Origin: Morella rubra
Lineage: Eukaryota; Streptophyta; Magnoliopsida; Fagales; Myricaceae
DNA length: 64,000 nucleotides
Assembly (NCBI GenBank): GCA_003952965.2
Contig: CM025855.1
Coordinates: 15,618,286 to 15,682,285 of the forward strand
Direction: 5' to 3'
Positions 12,516-24,430 of this stretch are shown piece after piece. Position 1 is the first letter of the stretch. Each line of letters starts with the position of its first letter. Below the pieces are notes generated by a model. It worked only from the letters and a program-made list of their open reading frames with translations, was not told where the DNA came from and did not search any database. The position numbers were made by a program, and so were the translations under genes.

Positions 12516-12731
12516 GCATGTTAGTTTGGTCAAAAAGTTTAGAATTTGAATCCAACTTTCTAAATTTATAATCCTAACATTACTCATACACATACTATTA
12601 CACCTTAATATTACCTTTTTTACAAACAACAATACAACTTAATAACTTCTACATGCATACCAATAAAGCTTAAATACCTAAATATTCACATTTTTCTTAA
12701 AATCTTTAAAATTTTCTCAAAATGAGCATGC
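12516..12731. mobile_element. ~216-bp MITE-like element (unit A)
   Basis: Ends are imperfect inverted repeats: GCATGTTAGTTTGGTCAAAA and the reverse complement of an end reading GCATGCTCATTTTGAGAAAA. AT-rich interior with no coding. The target duplication is not clear, so the class is unassigned. Confidence 0.5.
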
Positions 12732-12839
12732 CTTTACATTTCTCTCTGTTGCCTCTGTGAACCTTTGTAGTGCACTATATGCGCATACACCAACAGGAAA
12801 AGGATTCTTCACTTATTTTATTAAAAAAAAAAAAAAGCT

Positions 12840-14960
12840 GAGTCACACACGGGGATTTTATTGTTCTCTCTTGAAAATATAAAACCCCAGTACCCAATCA
12901 TCAAAAAGCTAAGTCGCACACGACATCGCATCACATATATATCTAGCTACAAAGCCAAAGTAACATTTTTTAAACAGAACCTTTTATTCTTTTTTTTCTG
13001 TTAAATGTATATATAATATGAAGATTTCCACGTGTCTCCGACTTGCCGATGAAGAAGACATCTCAAATATCTCTAATTTCAGATTGGCTAATTTCCATTC
13101 CTATATTATGTTTATCAGCAATAAAGATGTGTCAATGCATTTTTATATTGGCAAAATTTTGTGTCAGAATATGTCTTTATCAAGTTGTAAGTGTCTCTCC
13201 TTGTGTCATTCAAAAGTTTGCTTCTGTGTATAGTCCAAGATGGTCTGTCGCTCGACTACTGCTCGAGCAACATATGAATATTTCTTATAGAGACTTTTTG
13301 CTCGACTACAGCTCGACTACTGCTCGAGCGAGGCTTGACTAATTCTTACATAAACTTGATTGACACTTGACGACCGCTCGAGCGAACCATTAAGAATTTT
13401 GACAGAGACTTCACGTTTGATTGATGCTAGACCCAAGCTTGAGCGAAAACCGACGAATTTCAGAAACTCCTTATTTTCCGCTTCTTACCTTATGAAAAAA
13501 GTAGAAACCCTTCTAGGGTTTGTGGGTGACGTTTCTGAATGTTATTGAAGTTGTTATTGAGTATGCTTGTACCTCCGTTCTCTAGAAAGAATTCTTCCTT
13601 TATTTTGATTTTTCCACCGTTTTTGTGTCCTTCACTCTGAGATGAATGCCACAGATCTGAGCAAGAGTTGCCCGTTGCCCGAATCACTATTGTAAGGATT
13701 TATTCATAGTGAATTTCAGGTGGCTGCTAGCCGGATTGATTTTTCCTTTTGAATAGTTTTTTTAAATATTTTCCACTTCATTATCAAATTTCTTGTGTCT
13801 TTGTGTGGTTGAATATTCTCTTTACTGTTGATTACTTATTTAATGATTGAATTAGAAGTTTAATAAATCTAGACGGTTCAATTTTGAATTCAAGGTTTAA
13901 TATTCTCTTTACTGTTGTTTTAAAATTGGCTTTGAATTATTTTTAAATTGAGATCTCACATATTCATCTCCTCTAAGTGTAATTAGGGTCAAAATTAGGT
14001 TTTTCAAGATAGATGAACAGCTTGCTACCTTGACTAATAGAAGGTTACGAGGATGTTTTGAGCGATGAGAATTTGAAAAAAAAAATGATGGCATACGAAG
14101 CTTCATAGCAGAGTGATTGATGTGTCTGTTGCACTGTACTTGTTTGTGCTTCTAGGATTAATGTAGGCCTCGCTGCAGGTTGTTATGAGTAATTAGTAGG
14201 ATCAGAGTCATGATGCCTTATTAAGTTGTATGAAGCTCGAACTATATAATGTTGATGCTGCTCTCGGAAAGGGAGTGGGGAAAAAATTTGTTGGAAAATG
14301 TGGTTTGAAATTTTTTGAGAATCCATTAATTGAAAAAGGTTTAATTACACTATAATTACAATAAACTAATTATTTTTAATTTAATTTGGAAATATAGATC
14401 TTGAAATAATCAATTTGTGAAAGGTTAGTTCCTGATCATGTCTACTGGCGCTTATTTCAGCAACGAAAAAACTATTGATGCGGAGTTTAAATCCATATGA
14501 CCATCACCACCAAAACGCCGCACATGCATGCAACAATTATATAAGAAAAAAAAGATAAAAAACAATTTTAAAAACAATTAAAGCCACATCACCACTAATA
14601 AGAGTGCGTCATGTGTACAAATAATAAAAATTTAATAAAATTTAATTAAAAGAATAACAATATAAAATCAAATATAAAATCAAATAATAAAAAAAACAAT
14701 ACGTAAAGAACAGGAAAAAAAAGTAGTGACAAAAGGAAGAATATAAAATCACAAAAAAAATTGCAAGGAAGAGATCATATACCAAAAAAAAATCAATCTA
14801 CAAATAAAAAAAACTTCTACAAGTAAATTAACCATACCCTAGAATTAGATGAACAACCGCAAGGATGAAAAAAAAAATGAAGACTGACAATTGGCAAAAG
14901 AAACAACAAAATCGAAGAAAAAAAGTAGCACGTGAAAACAACGCTTTGGCCACGCGGCAG
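12840..14960. repeat. Single-copy form of the block that is tandemly duplicated in B and C
   Basis: Reverse-complement match to both 20416-22268 and 22269-24105. Here there is one copy, so A retains the unduplicated arrangement. Noncoding and AT-rich, with long poly(A) tracts at 12822-12836 and 14540-14830. No gene recognised. Confidence 0.7.
13235..13450. repeat. CGCTCGAGCG palindrome cluster (unit A)
   Basis: Repeated GCTCGAGC/CTCGAGCG octamers, part of the 10-bp perfect palindrome CGCTCGAGCG, alternating with GTCGAGCTG-like and AGAGACTTT-like phrases about every 55-60 bp. Strikingly GC-rich against AT-rich surroundings. Function unknown. Confidence 0.65.
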
Positions 14961-15559
14961 AAGCGGTCCCCTCATTCCCGTCAGTAGAGCATGAGCTTCG
15001 TCTACCGCTGCTAACTATCCGTCGACGTTCAATTAAAATAACTCCTCTGCTTTTAAATGCCTGATTTTGTGGGGTGCAAAGTCTTTAGCGACGAATCTCC
15101 GAATAACAGCAACGGGGTGGGTGGTCGTGATCCCCTGGTAACTCGATCACCAGTAGCGTCGATCTGGGTACGTGAAGACAAATGAAGAACCGACGAAATT
15201 TCGTCGTCGCCAATGGGTTTATGGTGAGATATTAAGGCCGACGATCTGATCTGCGTGGGCAAAGGTCCATTCTTTGATCTCGGTTGTCTTGCTCGTTGAG
15301 GAAGCCCGAAGACAGTCAAAGGGGGAGTCTCACTTAGCACAAATGAAATATTTCCACAATTAACAGGTACCTTGTTTCATCCATGAATCTGGTTACAAGC
15401 TAAGGGGCCAAGAATTTGGAATACATTTTGCCCCCATTTGCAGTTAGGCGTGAGGTACCTGTTTTGGTTTTGGGAGAGATTCTCCATTTTTTCTTGAAGA
15501 TTCCCCATTGCTGATTTGTGCATGTTCTATCAAATATAGTGTATTTAATGTTTTTTTAG
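14961..15559. other. GC-richer conserved flank of the dihydropyrimidinase relic (unit A)
   Basis: Locally GC-rich (ACGACGAAATTTCGTCGTC-like sequence near 15195), resembling a first-exon or 5' UTR region. It precedes the exon-like frame at 15567 in the same orientation. No protein similarity that I can name. Confidence 0.4.
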
Positions 15560-15566
15560 TACTCTG

Positions 15567-15782
15567 TTGAGGGGATATGGGGAAAGGGGTCCGCGGATGG
15601 AACCCAGTGCTGATTTGTGCATAAATGCAAGCCTTCCATTCCTAAACAAGATGTTCCTGCTGAACAATTTACCGTGGAGTCTGGAGAGAAACTCCGTTCT
15701 TGTTCTGTTTTCCATGCCTACCAAAGGTATGTTTTTTCGTCTAAGAGATGTTAAATTTGTATATGTCAACAATGGTTTTTAA
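15567..15782 (+). other. Unrecognised exon-like frame upstream of the dihydropyrimidinase relic (unit A)
   Basis: 71-codon open frame including MEPSADLCINASLPFLNKMF, followed after ACCAAAG by a plausible GTATG donor near 15727. The same exon-like segment occurs in B, C and D in the orientation of the relic. A parallel frame over the same bases (reading KQDVPAEQFTVESGEKL) is also open, so the true frame is uncertain. I do not recognise the protein. Confidence 0.35.
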
Positions 15783-16171
15783 GGTGTGAAAGATGTTGTA
15801 GGTGAATGAATCAAGTAAACATCTAAAGAATAAGCTGAAGAAAATTTGCTTCATTATTTCAGAGAATGATTTTTGTATGGAAGACCTTCAAACTCATTGA
15901 CTGTTTGCAACTTTGAGTCAGTTTGCTTGCTAATTTGGTATCTGTATTTTGTTGCAGTTCCTTTTCATGAGATTTCAGACTGGCTGCTAGGAAGAACGTT
16001 GGTGTTCTTTTTATCCATTACTCAGATCTTTGAATCTTCCTAATGTAATGCAATCTCAAAATGCTACTTAACTTTTCTAAAATCATATACACTGCTCTGA
16101 CAAATTATCTGGGGCCAACTTATGCTATTCTACTTTTTAATTCTTCTCTATGTGGTGATGGGAATCTGTAG

Positions 16172-16550
16172 GTATCGAGGAGAGAATGCATTTGGTATGG
16201 GATATTATGGTGGTAAGCATCAATAGATTTCCTGCTTGTTTGCATATAAATAGCTCCATGCAGAAACTGTCTAAAATGTTCCTTTTCTCTGTCTCATTTG
16301 TTTTGCAGGAATCTGGCCAAATTTCTGTCATTGGTTATGTTCGAATAACAAGCACAGAATGGTATACTATTTCTCTGACTGTTTTATTTGGCGTTCTTAG
16401 ATAAGAAATCTTAGATAGTGCCAGCAGTATGTCAAATTGAACTCACTATATTCAATCTTTTAGTGATAGAATCTTCAATATATATCCGAGAAAAGGACCA
16501 ATTCTTCCCGGGTCTAATGCAGATATAATCATACTTAACCCAAGCTTGGT
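16172..16550 (+). pseudogene. PYD2: Dihydropyrimidinase relic, last exons (unit A)
   Basis: Dihydropyrimidinase hydrolyses dihydrouracil/dihydrothymine in pyrimidine breakdown. Three exon remnants in order: GIEERMHLVWDIMV (16172-16212, AG/GT borders), ESGQISVIGYVRITSTEW (16309-16361) and IFNIYPRKGPILPGSNADII then IILNP (about 16470-16545). All three are C-terminal segments of the plant enzyme. The preceding exon (LQLVGTNRCSFNSTQKALG in B) is deleted here, and no catalytic metal-binding N-terminal exons are present. The tail after LNP diverges (SLVAQQQTLTIA, stop). A broken fragment, not a gene. Confidence 0.8.
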
Positions 16551-16579
16551 GGCACAACAGCAAACATTGACAATAGCCT

Positions 16580-17480
16580 AGAAGAAATGCATGTTGAGTA
16601 TTCTTTTTCTCACCTGTCAAGAACACGACACGTATTCATGCATAAAACGAAAGTAAATGAAATGACGTAAAGGTTCAAGACAGGATAATTTAATGACGCG
16701 ATTTAAGCGGTAATATTTTGATTTTATTTATTTATTTTTAAATATATAACAGGTAAATCAATCTCAATTATTTTAAGTCTGAATTCATAAATAATATTGT
16801 ATTCATAAATAATATTGTATCTCATCTTGAAACATTTTTTTTGTTTCTTTTTCAAAGTCTTTTTATTTGATTACTTAAGAATAATAAGTTAATTATTTAG
16901 CCAATGACAATTGTACTATCACTGCCAGTCGTCCTTATTGGCAGTGGTCCTCAATTAGGAGTCTTTTCTATAATGCGTTGAATACTGAGAATGGGTGGTG
17001 TTCCCCTGAAGAGGACCTGATCCTTGCAAGAAAGGGAACATAAAATTGCCCTCTGTGATAGGCAGGCAGGATTAAGCTTAAACCAACTTGCAAGTCCTCC
17101 AACAAATTAGACTCATTCAGGCAGTTAAAAGCTGCAAGTGTTACTGCAATGGATTATGTCTCGGTTGTATGTGGTGTGGTATGCTGGACACAACATATTC
17201 GTTGTTGAACTTAAACATTGTCTAGAAAGTGACACAACGGGCACTAAATAAAACCATTTCCTAAAACGTATATATCATTCTCTGTCGGTGAGCTTTGAAT
17301 CATCCAGGGCCTGCCCAATAGCACCACTGACATCCAAACGAAATTTGGGACAGCTCGGCTTGATCAGAAGGGGGAAAAAAACATGGAACTCGCGGACTGC
17401 ATTTTGGGCCTCCATCGGAGAAGAAACCGGCAAATCTCAGCCTACGTCATGCGATCACAGAATTAAACCCGCCAGTGCCA
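16580..17480. other. Intergenic, inner end of unit A
   Basis: AT-rich then moderately GC-rich spacer up to the palindrome. It retains a piece at 17295-17330 (CATCCAGGGCCTGCCCAATA) shared with unit D but deleted in B and C. A 67-codon frame at 17288-17491 resembles nothing I know. Confidence 0.5.
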
Positions 17481-17609
17481 AATCCAAATAAAAGATATAA
17501 TTAGGATTATAAGCATGGGCGAAGAAAGAAAAAAGGCATATAGGAATGCTTCGCCTTTTTTCTTTCTTCGCCCATGCTTATAATCCTAATTATATCTTTT
17601 ATTTGGATT
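17481..17609. repeat. Palindrome core: 57-bp perfect arms, 15-nt spacer
   Basis: 17481-17537 and 17553-17609 are perfect reverse complements; the spacer is 17538-17552 (ATATAGGAATGCTTC). The inner stem is GGGCGAAGAAAGAAAAAAGG paired with its complement. This is the symmetry axis of the A/B inverted repeat. Only one half of it is present at unit D's start (about 60525). Confidence 0.95.
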
Positions 17610-18544
17610 AGGCACTGCGGGTTTAATTCTGTGATCGCATGACGTAGGCTGAGATTTGCCGGTTTCTTCTCCGATAGAGGCCCAAAATGCAGCCTACGAG
17701 TTCCATGTTTTTTTCCCCCTTCTGATCAAGCCGAGCTGTCCCAAATTTCGTTTGGATGACTCGAAGCTCACCAACAAAGAATGATATGGGACTTGTTCGG
17801 CTCGACTCTATGTTGATGTATACGTTTTCTTGAACCCGGCCCGTTTAGATATTTTAGGAAATGATTTTATTTAGTGCCCGTTGTGTCACTTTCTAGACAA
17901 TGTTTAAGTTCAACAACGAATATGTTGTGTCCAGCATACCACACGACATACAACCGAGACATAATCCATTGCGGTAACACTCGCAGCTTTTCATTGCCTG
18001 AATGAGTCTAATTTGTTGGAGGACTTGCAAGTTGGTTTAAGCTTAATCCTGCCTATCACAGAGGGCAATTTTATGTTCCCTTTCTTGCAAGGATCAGGTC
18101 CTCTTCAGGGGAACACCACCCATTCTCAGTATTCAACACATTATAGAAAAGACTCCTAATTGAGGACCACTGCCAATAAGGACGACTGGCAATGATAGTA
18201 CAATTGTCATTGGCTAAATAATTAACTTATTAATTCTTAAGTAATCAAATAAAAAGACTTTGAAAAAGAAACAAAAAAAATGTTTCAAGATGAGATACAA
18301 TATTATTTATGAATTCAGACTTAAAATAATTGAGATTGATTTACCTGTTATATATTTAAAAATAAATAAATAAAATCAAAATATTACCGCAATTAAATTG
18401 CGTCATTAAATTATCCTGCCTTGAACCTTTACGTCATTTCATTTACTTTCGTTTTATGCATGAATATGTGTCGTGTTCTTGACGGGTGAGAAAAAGAATA
18501 CTCAACATACATTTCTTCTAGGCTATTGTCAATGTTTGCTGCTG
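17610..18544. other. Intergenic, inner end of unit B
   Basis: No gene seen. Compared with A and D it has a deletion replacing GTCAGTGGTGCTATTGGATA-region sequence near 17758, shared with C. Confidence 0.5.
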
Positions 18545-19121
18545 TGCCACTAAGCTTGGGTTGAGTATGATTATATCTGCATCAGACCCGGGAAGAATTG
18601 GTCCTTTTCTCGGATATATATTGAAGATTCTATCACTAAAAGATTGAATATAGTGAGTTCAATTTGACATTCTGCTGACACTATCTAAGATTTCTTATCT
18701 AAGAACGCCAAATAAAACAGTCAAAGAAATAGTATACCATTCTGCGCTTGACAGAAATTTGGCCAGATTCCTGCAAAACAAATGAGACAGAGAGAAGGAA
18801 CATTTTTAGAGCAGTTTCTGCATGGAGCTATTGATATGCAAACAAGCAGGAAATCTATTGCTGCTTACCACCATAATATCCCATACCAAATGCATTCTCT
18901 CCTCGATACCTACAGATTCCCATCACCACATAGAGAAGAATTAAAAAGTAGAATAGCATAAGTTGGCCCCAGATAATTTTTCAGAGCAGTGTATATGATT
19001 TTAGAAAAGTTAAGTACCAATTTTGATGATTACCATTGACACAATTAGGAATTTTTCGAAAATCATCAATCCCTAAAGCTTTCTGTGTGGAATTAAAGGA
19101 ACAACGGTTGGTTCCAACAAG
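18545..19121 (-). pseudogene. PYD2: Dihydropyrimidinase relic, last exons (unit B)
   Basis: Four exon remnants read on the minus strand: LQLVGTNRCSFNSTQKALG followed by IDDFRKIPNCVNG (19034-19121), GIEERMHLVWDIMV (18869-18909), ESGQISV (about 18741-18770) and IYPRKGPILPGSDADIIILN (about 18550-18640). The third exon has lost about 20 nt (the part encoding DYVRITS in unit D), shared with unit C. A conserved Gly is Cys (PNCVNG). Upstream catalytic exons are absent. Confidence 0.8.
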
Positions 19122-19559
19122 CTGTAAAATCGTTAAAGTATCCTGAGAAACAAATTCACAGATCTCCATAAAACCAATATATTAAAGTCAAGTCTTAGGC
19201 AATTTGACTGATTGAAACAAAGTCTTAATGGATCTGTGGGTGTGTAGTTTGCTTATAGCACATAGTTAGAAGTCAGCATTATGGAGACTGCATCTACAGA
19301 GAATTGTGATTAAAATCTGAGTAATGGATAAAAAGAACACCAACGTTCTTCCTAGCAGCCAGTCTGAAATCTCATGAAAAGGAACTGCAACAAAATACAG
19401 ATACCAAATTAGCAAGCAAACTGTCTCAAAGTTGCAAACAGTCAACGAGTTTGAAGGTCTTCCATACAAAAATCATTCTCTGAAATAATGAAGCAAATTT
19501 TCGTCAGCTTATTCTTTAGATGTTTACTTGATTCATTCACCTATAGCATCTTTCACACC

Positions 19560-19797
19560 TTAAAAACCATTGTTGACATATACGAATTTAACATCTCCTA
19601 GACGAAAAAACATACCTTTGGTAAGCATGGAAAACAGAACAAGAACGGAGTTTCTCTCCAGACTCCACGGTAAATTGTTCAGCAGGAACATCTTGTTTAG
19701 GAATGGAAGGCTTGCATTTATGCACAAATCAGCACTGGGTTCCATCCGCGGACCCCTTTCCCCTTATCCCCTCAACAGAGTACTAAAACAACATTAA
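19560..19797 (-). other. Unrecognised exon-like frame (unit B)
   Basis: Copy of the 15567-15782 segment in the orientation of the relic: 61 codons from MEPSADLCINASLPFLNKMF with the same GTATG donor-like end. Another minus-strand frame at 19266-19469 contains VPFHEISDWLLGR after a TTGCAG acceptor-like site. Neither is recognised. Confidence 0.35.
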
Positions 19798-19799
19798 AT

Positions 19800-20415
19800 A
19801 CACTATATTTGATAGAACATGCACAAATCAGCAATGGGGAATCTCCAAGAAAAAATGGAGAATCTCTCCCAAAACTAAAACAGGTACCTCACGCCTAACT
19901 GCAAATGGGGGCAAAATGTATTCCAAATTCTTGGCCCCTTAGCCTGTAACCAGATTCATGGTTGAAACAAGGTACCTTTTAATTGTGGAAATATTGCCTT
20001 CGTGCTGAGTGAGACTCCCCCTATGACTGTCTTCGGGCTTCCTCAACGAGCAAGACAACCGAGGTGAAAGAATGGACCTTTGCCCACGCAGATCAGATCG
20101 TCGACCTTAATATCTCGCCACAAACCCATTGGCGACGACGAAATTTCGTCGGTTCGTCATTTGTCTTGACGTACCCAGATCGACGCTATTGGTGACCGAG
20201 TTACCAGGGGATCACGACCACCCACCCCGTTGCTGTTATTCGGAAATTCGTCGCTAAAGACTTTGCACCCCACAAAATCAGGCATTTAAAAGCGGAGGAG
20301 TCATTTTAATTGAACGTCGACGGATAGTTAGTAGCGCTAGACGAAGCTCATGCTCTACTGACGGGAACGAGGGGACCGCGTTCTGCCGCGTGGCCAAAGC
20401 GTTGTTTTCACGTGC
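19800..20415. other. GC-richer conserved flank (unit B)
   Basis: Counterpart of 14961-15559. Contains the small palindrome GACGAAATTTCGTC near 20138. No gene recognised. Confidence 0.4.
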
Positions 20416-22268
20416 TACTTTTTTTCTTCGATTTTGTTGTTTCTTTTGCCAATTGTCAGTCTTCATATATTTTTTTTTTCATCCTTTCGTTTGCTTCATC
20501 ATATTGTCACTTTTAGTTTAGCTTCTGTGTTTCTTCTTCATACAATTTACATGTATCTATCCTTGTTCTGGGACGACAACTTCCGACTCTTGATTTGGAG
20601 TTCTTGCGGTTGTTCATCTAATTCTAGGGTATGGTAATTTACTTGTAGAAGTTTTTTTTATTTGTAGATTGATTTTTTTTTGGTATATGATCTCTTCCTT
20701 GTATTTTTTAGCGAATTTTTTTTTGTGATTTTATATTCTTCCTTTTGTCACTACTTTTTTTTCCTGTTCTTTACGTATAGTTTTTTTTATTATTTGATTT
20801 TATATTGTTATTCTTTTAATTATTCTTTTAAATTTTATTAAATTTTTATTATTTGTACACATGACGCACTCTTATTAGTGGTGATGTGGCTTTAATTATT
20901 TTTAAAATTGTTTTTTATCTTTTTGATATATTTTTTATTATCTTTTATAATTGTTGCATGCATGTGGGGCGTTTTGGTGGTTATGGTCATATGGATTTAA
21001 ACTCCGCATCAATATTTTTTTCGTTGCTGAAATAACGGCCAGTAGACATGATCAGGAACTAATCTTTCACAAATTGATTATTTCAAGATCTATATTTCCA
21101 AATTAAATTAAAAAGAATTAGTTTATTGTAATTATAGTGTAATTAAACCTTTTTCAATTTATGGATTCTCAAAAAATTTCAAACCACATTTTCCAACAAA
21201 TTTTTTCCCCACTCCCTTTCTGAGAGCAGCATCAACATTATATAATTCGAGCTTCATACAACTTAATAAGGCATCATGATTCTGATCCTAGTAATTACTC
21301 ATAACAACCTGCAGCGAGGCCTACATTAATCCTAGAAGCACAAACAAGTACATTGCAACAGTCACATCAATCACTCTGCTATGCAGCTTCGTATGCCATC
21401 ATTTTTTTTTTTCAAATTCTCATCGCTCAAAACATCCTCGTAACCTTCTATTAGTCAAGGTAGCAAGCTGTACATCTATCATGGAAAAACCTGATTTAGA
21501 CCATAACTACATTTAGAGGGAAATGAATATGCGAGATCTCAATTTAAAAATAATTCAAAGCCAATTTTAAAACAACGGTAAAGAGAATATTAAACCTTGA
21601 ATTCAAAATTGAACCGTCTAGATTTATTAAACCTCTAATTCAATCATCAAATAAGTAATCAACAGTAAAGAGAATATTCAACCACACAAAGACACAAGAA
21701 ATTTGATGACGAAGTGGAAAACATTTAAAAAACTATTTGAAAAGAAAAATCACTCCGGCTAGTAGCCACTTGAAATTCACTATGAATAAAATCTTTATAA
21801 CAGTGATTTGGGCACGGGCAATCCTTGCTCAGATCTGTGGCATTCATCTCAGAGTGAAGGTTCCACAGCAACGGTGATTGAAATTGAGAAAAACTTATCA
21901 AATTAAAGGAAGACATGAATCTCCAAGCATTTTTCTTTAGAGAACGGAGGTACAAGCATACTCAATAATATCCTCAATAACATTCAGAAATGTCACCCAC
22001 GAACCCTAGAAGGGTTTCTACTTTTTTCATAAGGTAAGAAGCGGAAAATAAGGAGTTTCTGAAATTCGTCGGTTTTCGCTCAAGCTTGGGTCTAGCATCA
22101 ATCAAACGTGAAGTCTCGATCAAAATTCTTTATGGTTCGCTCGAGCGGTCGTCAAGTGTCAGTCAAGTCTATGTAAGAATTAGTTAAGCCTCGCTCGAGC
22201 GGTAGTCGAGCTACAGTAGAGCAAAAAGTCTTTGTAAGAAATCTTCAAATCTCGCTCGAGCGGTAGCG
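20416..22268. repeat. Tandem duplication copy 1 (unit B)
   Basis: First of two ~1.8-kb tandem copies, joined to the next at TAGCGAAGTCTGCTACTTTT near 22268-22285. Starts in a T-rich tract (TTCATCCTTTCGTTTGCTTC) and ends in a CGCTCGAGCG cluster at 22070-22268 with three perfect CTCGAGCG repeats about 55-60 bp apart. Noncoding. Confidence 0.8.
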
Positions 22269-24105
22269 AAGTCTGCTACTTTTTGTCAGTCTTCATTTTT
22301 TTTTTCATACTTTCGTTTGCTTCATCATATTGTCACTTTTAGTTTTGCTTCTGTGTTTCTTCTTCATACAATTTACATGTATCTATCCTTGTTCTGGGAC
22401 GACAACTTCCGACTCTTGATTTGGAGTTCTTGCGGTTGTTCATCTAATTCTAGGGTATGGTAATTTACTTGTAGAAGTTTTTTTTATTTGAAGATTGATT
22501 TTTTTTTGGTATATGATCTCTTCCTTGCAATTTTTTAGCGATTTTTTTTTAGCGATTTTATATTCTGCCTTTTGTCACTACTTTTTTTTCCTGTTCTTTA
22601 CGTATTGTTTTTTTTTATTATTTTATTATTTGATTTTATATTGTTATTCTTTTAATTGTTCTTTTAAATTTTATTAAATTTTTATTATTTGTACACATGA
22701 CGCACTCTTATTAGTGGTGATGTGGCTTTAATTGTTTTTAAAATTGTTTTTTATCTTATATAATTGTTGCATGCATGTGCGGCGTTCCAACAAATTTTTT
22801 CCCACTCCCTTTCCGAGAGCAGCATCAACATTATATAGTTCAAGCTTCATACAACTTAATAAGGCATCATCATTCTGATCCTACTAACTACTCATAACAA
22901 CCTGCAGCGAGGCCTACATTAATCCTAGAAGCACAAACAAGTACAGTGCAACAGACACATCAATCAGTCTGCTATGAAGCTTCGTATGCCATCATTTTTT
23001 TTTTTCAAATTCTCATCGCTCAAAACATCCTCGTAACCTTCTATTAGTCAAGTAGCAAGCTGTTCATCTATCTTGAAAAACCTGATTTTGACCCTAACTA
23101 CACTTAGAGGAGATGAATATGTGAGATCTCAATTTAAAAATAATTCAAAGCCAATTTTAAAACAACTGTAAAGAGAATATTAAACCTTGAATTCAAAATT
23201 GAACCGTCTAGATTTATTAAACCTCTAATTCAATCATTAAATAAGTAATCAACAGTAAAGAGAATATTCAACCACACAAAGACACAGGAAATTTGATAAT
23301 AAAGTGGAAAATATTTTAAAAACTATTCAAAAGGAAAAATCAATCCGGCTAGCAGCCACCTGAAATTCACTATGAATAAATCCTTACAATAGTGATTCGG
23401 ACACGGGCAACCCTTGCTCAGATCTGTGGTATTCATCTCAGAGTGAAGGTTCCACAGCAACGGTGATTGAAATTGAGAAAACTGATCAAATTAAAAGAAG
23501 ACATGAATCTCCAAGCGTTTTGCTCTAGAGAACGAAAATACAAGCATACTCAATAATAGCCTTAATAATATTCAGAAACGTCACCCACGAACCCTACAAG
23601 GGTTTCTACTTTTTTTCATAATGTAAGAAGCGGAAAATAAGGAGTTTCTGAAATTCATCGGTTTTCGCTCAAACTTGGGTCTAGCATCAATCAAACGTGA
23701 AGTCTCTGTCAAAATTCTTCATGGTTCGCTCAAGCGGTCGTCAAGTGTCAGTCAAGCCTGGCTCGAGCGGGAGTTGAGCTACAGTAGAGCAAAAAGTCTC
23801 TATAAGAAATCTTCATATCTCGCTCGAGCAGTAGTTGAGCGACAGACCATCTTGGACTATACACAGAAGCAAACTTTTGAATGACAAAGGAGAGACACTT
23901 ACAACTTGATAAAGACATATTCTGATACAGAATTTTGCCAATACAAAAATGCATTGACACATCTTTATTGCTGATAAACATAATATAGGAATGGAAATTA
24001 GCCAATCTGAAATTAGAGATATTTGATGACTCGGAACTGGGGTTTCATATTTTCAAGAGAGAACAATAAAATCCGTGTGTGACTCAGCTTTTTTTTTTTT
24101 TTTTT
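22269..24105. repeat. Tandem duplication copy 2 (unit B)
   Basis: Second copy. Relative to copy 1 it lacks about 30 bp at its start and about 240 bp after GTTGCATGCATGTG (near 22775), and it continues further right into sequence that flanks the single copy in A. It has its own CTCGAGC cluster at 23660-23850. No gene. Confidence 0.8.
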
Positions 24106-24208
24106 AATAATAAGTGAAGAATCATGCGCATGTATGTACACTACAAAGCTTCACAGAGGCAACAGAGAGAAACGTAAAGATATCGATTTTGCAAGCGCAA
24201 CTTTCAAA

Positions 24209-24430
24209 GCATGATGGTTTTGAGAAAATTTTAAAGATTTTAAGAAAAGTGTGAATATTTAGGTGATGTTTGAGCTTTATTAGTATCCGTGTAGAAGTTA
24301 TTAAGTTGTATTGTTGTTTGTAAAAAAGGTAATATTGAATTGTAATAATATGTGTGTAGGAGTAATGTTATAATTATAAATTTAGAAAGTTAGATTCAAA
24401 TTCTAAATTTTTTGACCAAACGAACATGCC
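24209..24430. mobile_element. ~222-bp MITE-like element (unit B)
   Basis: Inverted ends GCATGATGGTTTTGAGAAAA and the reverse complement of GCATGTTCGTTTGGTCAAAA. AT-rich, no coding. Counterpart of 12516-12731. Confidence 0.55.

Larger units (their letters stand above)
1..17537 (-). repeat. Unit A: left arm of a giant inverted repeat
   Basis: The whole stretch is the reverse complement of unit B; position 1 pairs with about 37095 and position 17537 with 17553. Order of elements is mirrored exactly: receptor pair, hAT derivative, MITE, diverged repeats, minisatellite, second MITE, palindrome-rich block, dihydropyrimidinase relic. The arms are not identical: there are many substitutions and private indels. 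A lacks the 1.8-kb tandem duplication found in B, and lacks a ~300-bp piece matching 18990-19300. Divergence argues against a simple hairpin-read artefact. Confidence 0.9.

Noticed and set aside
17481-17609. Palindrome as a transcription terminator
   Set aside because: Hairpin terminators of this type do not apply to plant nuclear genes, and no gene ends here; the symmetry is the axis of a large duplication.
22495-22677. Phe/Tyr-rich hydrophobic frame
   Set aside because: Produced by T-rich low-complexity DNA; not conserved in frame between copies.
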